Shown here piece after piece: positions 6,184-8,237 of a stretch of 8,237 nucleotides of DNA. The stretch covers positions 1 to 8,237 of the forward strand of contig DDRA01000103.1 of the NCBI GenBank assembly GCA_002343545.1, written 5' to 3'. Numbering within the stretch: position 1 is the stretch's first letter; each line of letters starts with the position of its first letter. The notes under the pieces are model-generated. The model was not told the origin of the DNA. It made no database searches and saw nothing but the letters and a program-made list of their open reading frames with translations. Made by a program: the position numbers and the translations under genes. This DNA comes from Bacteriovoracaceae bacterium UBA2428 (GTDB taxonomy: Bacteria > Bdellovibrionota > UBA2428).

Positions 6184-6824
6184 AATCCCGCAACATTTGG
6201 CCGATCGTTGGTCTCGTCTCGCTCGTCGTCGTGGCGCTCGCCGCGGCGACCGTCGTGTATCGCCGTAGCCAAGACAAGGACCTCGCCCAGGCGAGCGTCG
6301 CGGAGAAGCTCGTGCGTCCCTACAGTCCCTCGATGGGGCCGGCCGACGCGCCGGTGACCATCGTCGAGTTTCTCGATCCGGAGTGCGAGGCCTGCCGGGC
6401 GATGGCGCCCATCGTGAAACGCGTCGTCGCCGACTTTCCGGGCAAGGTCCGCTTGGTCGTGCGTTACATGCCGTTCCACGGAAACTCCGCCCTCGCGGCT
6501 TCGCTCCTCGAGGGCGCGCGCGAGCAAGGGAAATACTGGGAAGCCCTCGATCGTCTCTTCGAGTTGCAACCCGAGTGGGGCTCGCACGATAACCCGCGGG
6601 CCGAGCGCATCGCCGAGATCCTCGTCGAGATGGGCCTCGATAAGGCTCGTCTCGAGGACGCCGTGCGGAGCGGCCGCCACGCCCAGAAGATCGAGCAGGA
6701 CCGCGCCGACGGCATGGAGCTCGGCGTCCGCGCGACCCCGAGCTTCTTCGTGAACGGCACGCTCCTGCGCGATCTGGGCTACGAGCCCCTGCGGGCGGCC
6801 GTCGAGGCGTCTTTGCGCCGCTAG
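6180..6824 (+). CDS. Membrane-anchored DsbA-like thiol oxidoreductase (BdbD type)
   Basis: The product is 214 residues. One N-terminal membrane helix (7-27, IWPIVGLVSLVVVALAAATVV) followed by RRS anchors it with the rest outside the cytoplasm. A thioredoxin-like domain (about 50-214) has the active-site motif CEAC (69-72) after VEFLDPE and the cis-proline loop ATPSFFVNG (185-193, Pro187). This is the Thioredoxin_4/DsbA layout with a helical insert between the two motifs. It should oxidise cysteine pairs in exported proteins and be recharged by the DsbB encoded just upstream. The start is GTG at 6180, overlapping the dsbB stop by four bases; AAAGGAAA nine bases upstream is a good ribosome site. 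The frame is open further upstream, but that stretch lies inside dsbB. Cys-Glu-Ala-Cys differs from the CPHC of E. coli DsbA, so its redox potential may differ. Confidence 0.9.
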   Translation: MKSRNIWPIVGLVSLVVVALAAATVVYRRSQDKDLAQASVAEKLVRPYSPSMGPADAPVTIVEFLDPECEACRAMAPIVKRVVADFPGKVRLVVRYMPFHGNSALAASLLEGAREQGKYWEALDRLFELQPEWGSHDNPRAERIAEILVEMGLDKARLEDAVRSGRHAQKIEQDRADGMELGVRATPSFFVNGTLLRDLGYEPLRAAVEASLRR

Positions 6825-6830
6825 CTTTTT

Positions 6831-6865
6831 CGCGGGGAACGTGGGGGAACGCTTTGTTCCCCGCG
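6831..6865 (+). terminator. Strong inverted repeat after the dsb pair, possible terminator or leader switch
   Basis: CGCGGGGAAC (6831-6840) and GTTCCCCGCG (6856-6865) form a perfect 10-base stem with a 15-base loop. The loop holds a second copy of GGGGAAC (6844-6850) that can pair with the same right arm (GTTCCCC, 6856-6862) around a five-base loop, so two exclusive hairpins are possible. It starts six bases after the DsbA-like stop codon. No T-run follows on the plus strand (GCCTTGC comes next), which argues against a plain intrinsic terminator. Confidence 0.4.
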
Positions 6866-6904
6866 GCCTTGCTTCCCGGGTCGCCGACGTGCGACAACGT
6901 TTCG

Positions 6905-7618
6905 GTGAGCTACCGAGACATTTTGCGCGGACAGTTTGAGCGCCGGCTCCGCATGAACGCCCGCTATTCGCTCCGCGCCTTCGCGCGCGACATCGGTCTC
7001 GCGCCCTCCAAGACGTCCGAGATCTTGGCCGGGAAAAAGGGCCTCGGGGAGGCGCGCGCGGAAAGTGTGGCCGATCGTCTGCGGCTCGGCGCGGAGCTTC
7101 GCGCGATCTTCGTGGACTCCGTCGTCGCGCGACACGCCCGCACGCCCGCGCGGCGCGCCCTGGCCGCGGCACGGCTGCGCGCGCGATCGCCGGCGAAGGC
7201 GACCCCGCGCGAAGGTCGCTCCGCGCAGCGCAACGCCTGGTACTTCGGGGCCGTGCGGGCGCTCAAGGCCGCGGGCTTCACCGACGAGCGTCGAATGGCC
7301 GAACGCCTGGGCTTGACCGCGCTGCAGGTCGAGAACGCGCTCCGTTACCTGCGACGTCTGCGGGCGGGCGTGACGCCGAGCTACGAAGCGGCCAGTCTCA
7401 TCAAACGCTTCGAGTCGGCGTACCTTGCCGAGACCGAGCTCGACTCGGACGCCGAGTTTTTGTGGCTGAACCCCGGGGACGCGCGCGCCTTCGACTCGCG
7501 TTGGCGCGAACTCGTCGAGGAGTTTCGCGTCCGCGCCCGCGACGGGAACGGGGCCTTGCACATGGTCGTTCACGCGCGTTGGCCGCTCGCGCGCTTCGGA
7601 AAGGAAGAAGGATGCTGA
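6905..7618 (+). CDS. TIGR02147-family (DUF4423) transcriptional regulator
   Basis: The product is 237 residues from the GTG at 6905. The N-terminus, YRDILRGQFERRLRMNARYSLRAFARDIGLAPSKTSEILAGKKGL (3-47), matches the family start: a short helix, then 'rN.rYSlRaFArdlgls.s..S.iL.GkrGls', a Cro/CI-like helix-turn-helix. A second block, WYFGAVRALKAAGF..ERRMAERLGLTALQVENALRYLRRL (112-152), fits the family's winged-helix segment. The ending VEEFRVRARDGNGALHMVVHARWPL (204-228) matches the 'i.eFr..l......vyqlniqlfPl' tail. At 237 residues it is somewhat shorter than the usual 260-280, mainly after the winged helix. Targets in this family are mostly unknown. TTG starts at 6854 or 6869 are in frame but lie in or just after a hairpin. 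The last seven bases overlap the VOC gene, so the two are probably regulated together. Confidence 0.8.
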   Translation: MSYRDILRGQFERRLRMNARYSLRAFARDIGLAPSKTSEILAGKKGLGEARAESVADRLRLGAELRAIFVDSVVARHARTPARRALAAARLRARSPAKATPREGRSAQRNAWYFGAVRALKAAGFTDERRMAERLGLTALQVENALRYLRRLRAGVTPSYEAASLIKRFESAYLAETELDSDAEFLWLNPGDARAFDSRWRELVEEFRVRARDGNGALHMVVHARWPLARFGKEEGC

Positions 7619-7959
7619 AACGTTTTTCCCACGTCATGATCTTCGCGCGCCGTCACGCCGAAACGGTGCGATGGTACGTCGACGCGCTCGGCTTCGAGAT
7701 CGACTACCACGCGCCCGGCGAATACGCCTCGCTCCACCACCGGGAGCTCGGTCGCTTGGCCGTGCACGCGGCCGCGGACGACGCCGACATCGGTCGCGGC
7801 CCGCAGCCCTACTTCCTGTGCGAGGACTTGGACGCGACGCTCGCGGGCCTCGAGGCCGCCGGCGCCAAAGTCGGCGAGCCTCGCCGCGAGGGCGAAAGCC
7901 CGCGTTTTAGCCATTTCGCCGACCCCGAAGGCAACGTTTGGGGCGTCGAAGAACTCTGA
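7612..7959 (+). CDS. VOC-family (glyoxalase/bleomycin-resistance fold) protein
   Basis: The product is 115 residues, the usual size for a single VOC domain with two beta-alpha-beta-beta-beta modules. The first module is FSHVMIFARRHAETVRWYVDALGFEIDYHAPGEYASLHH (5-43), with the family's 'fY.d.LGF' signature at 22-28 and His7 at the usual first metal position. The second module is PYFLCEDLDATLAGLEAAGAKVGEP (66-90) and ends with the family hallmark FADPEGNVWGVEEL (102-115). Members include glyoxalase I, ring-cleaving dioxygenases and antibiotic-binding proteins, so the substrate cannot be inferred. The protein has no signal peptide and should be cytoplasmic. The ATG at 7612 follows AAGGA and overlaps the end of the regulator gene by seven bases, pointing to translational coupling. 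It has a single cysteine, Cys70. Confidence 0.88.
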   Translation: MLKRFSHVMIFARRHAETVRWYVDALGFEIDYHAPGEYASLHHRELGRLAVHAAADDADIGRGPQPYFLCEDLDATLAGLEAAGAKVGEPRREGESPRFSHFADPEGNVWGVEEL

Positions 7960-8006
7960 TCGAGGGGCGTCGGATTTCCGCCGTCGCTTTTGCCGCGGGA
8001 CGGGTC

Positions 8007-8012
8007 GATAAC
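8007..8012 (+). promoter_or_regulatory. Possible -10 element of the last gene
   Basis: GATAAC (4 of 6 to TATAAT) ends six bases (GGGAAC) before the ATG at 8019, repeating the spacing seen at other starts here. No -35 hexamer is seen at a normal distance. The hexamer alone is weak; the repeated spacing is the argument. Confidence 0.25.
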
Positions 8013-8018
8013 GGGAAC

Positions 8019-8237
8019 ATGAAGAGTCTTTTGTCCGTCTTCGCCCTCGCGTCGGTTTCGGCCTCGGCGGCTTCGTTGCACGAATCCCGCTTCCGGCCTT
8101 CGATCGAGGCTTTGCGGCCCGCGCTCGGATCGCCCGGCTCGGTCGACGAAGCGGCGAAGCAACTGGCCGATTTGCCGGGGGCGCGTATCGCGGCCTTCAA
8201 CCTTCAGGCGTTGGGTCGTCTCTACACGGAACGCGAC
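8019..8237 (+). CDS. Secreted protein, N-terminal part only (runs off the window)
   Basis: The first 73 codons are present and the frame is open to the end of the window. The product starts MKSLLSVFALASVSASAAS: one lysine, a hydrophobic core and an A-S-A/S-A-A site near residues 15-18, so it should be cut by signal peptidase I and released into the periplasm or beyond. No cysteine is present, so it is not a lipoprotein. The mature start (LHESRFRPSIEALRPAL, then SVDEAAKQLADLPGARIAAFNLQALGRLYTERD) looks helical. I do not recognise a family from this fragment. The 59-base gap after the VOC gene and a separate -10-like hexamer suggest its own transcript. Confidence 0.65.
   Translation, partial: MKSLLSVFALASVSASAASLHESRFRPSIEALRPALGSPGSVDEAAKQLADLPGARIAAFNLQALGRLYTERD

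Noticed and set aside
6006..7172. Long minus-strand frame across the DsbA-like and regulator genes
   Set aside because: It crosses two plainly identified plus-strand genes and their gap, and its product is low-complexity Arg/Ala.
1..8237. CRISPR array, tRNA or rRNA genes, insertion sequences, toxin-antitoxin or defence genes
   Set aside because: No spaced direct repeats, no cloverleaf or rRNA signature, no transposase or nuclease-system motifs were seen in any frame.

Overview
The window is GC-rich DNA (60-base samples I counted run at about 70-75% in most genes) from a Gram-negative bacterium. Four points suggest the Bdellovibrionota/Oligoflexia or a related former deltaproteobacterial lineage: many secreted proteins and lipoproteins, a BdbC/DsbB-type disulfide system, a regulator of the TIGR02147 family (known mainly from Bdellovibrio and Fibrobacter), and few confident family matches among the envelope genes. 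This placement is inference; no rRNA or marker gene is present. Coding is dense, with no gene-free stretch over 130 bases and no tRNA, CRISPR array, insertion sequence or phage gene that I can see.

Left part (1-2276): the start of a lipoprotein gene leaves the window on the minus strand. Divergent from it are a small secreted protein resembling DUF3047 and then a 448-residue lipoprotein with two long Gly/Ala-rich hydrophobic stretches. Middle (2273-5630): two minus-strand genes follow. One encodes a secreted 512-residue protein of unknown function and clearly lower GC. The other encodes a 574-residue lipoprotein with a PHP-type (CehA/McbA, DUF3604-like) metallohydrolase domain. The unknown secreted gene meets the lipoprotein gene tail to tail, with both stop codons inside one CTAG.

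Right part (5758-8237, all plus strand): dsbB/bdbC and a membrane-anchored DsbA-like thiol oxidoreductase overlap by four bases and form one disulfide-forming unit. They are divergent from the PHP lipoprotein, whose mature part has six cysteines besides the lipid-bearing one, so it is a plausible client. Next come a TIGR02147-family regulator overlapping a small VOC (glyoxalase-fold) protein by seven bases, and the first 73 codons of another secreted protein.

The most interesting window-wide signal is in the promoters. Several start codons have a -10-like hexamer only 6-7 bases upstream, which would make their mRNAs leaderless or nearly so. The PHP gene instead has a consensus TATAAT, a short leader and a clear Shine-Dalgarno sequence. 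I found no convincing defence, mobile or otherwise novel multi-gene system; the novelty is in unknown envelope proteins and in gene-start architecture.
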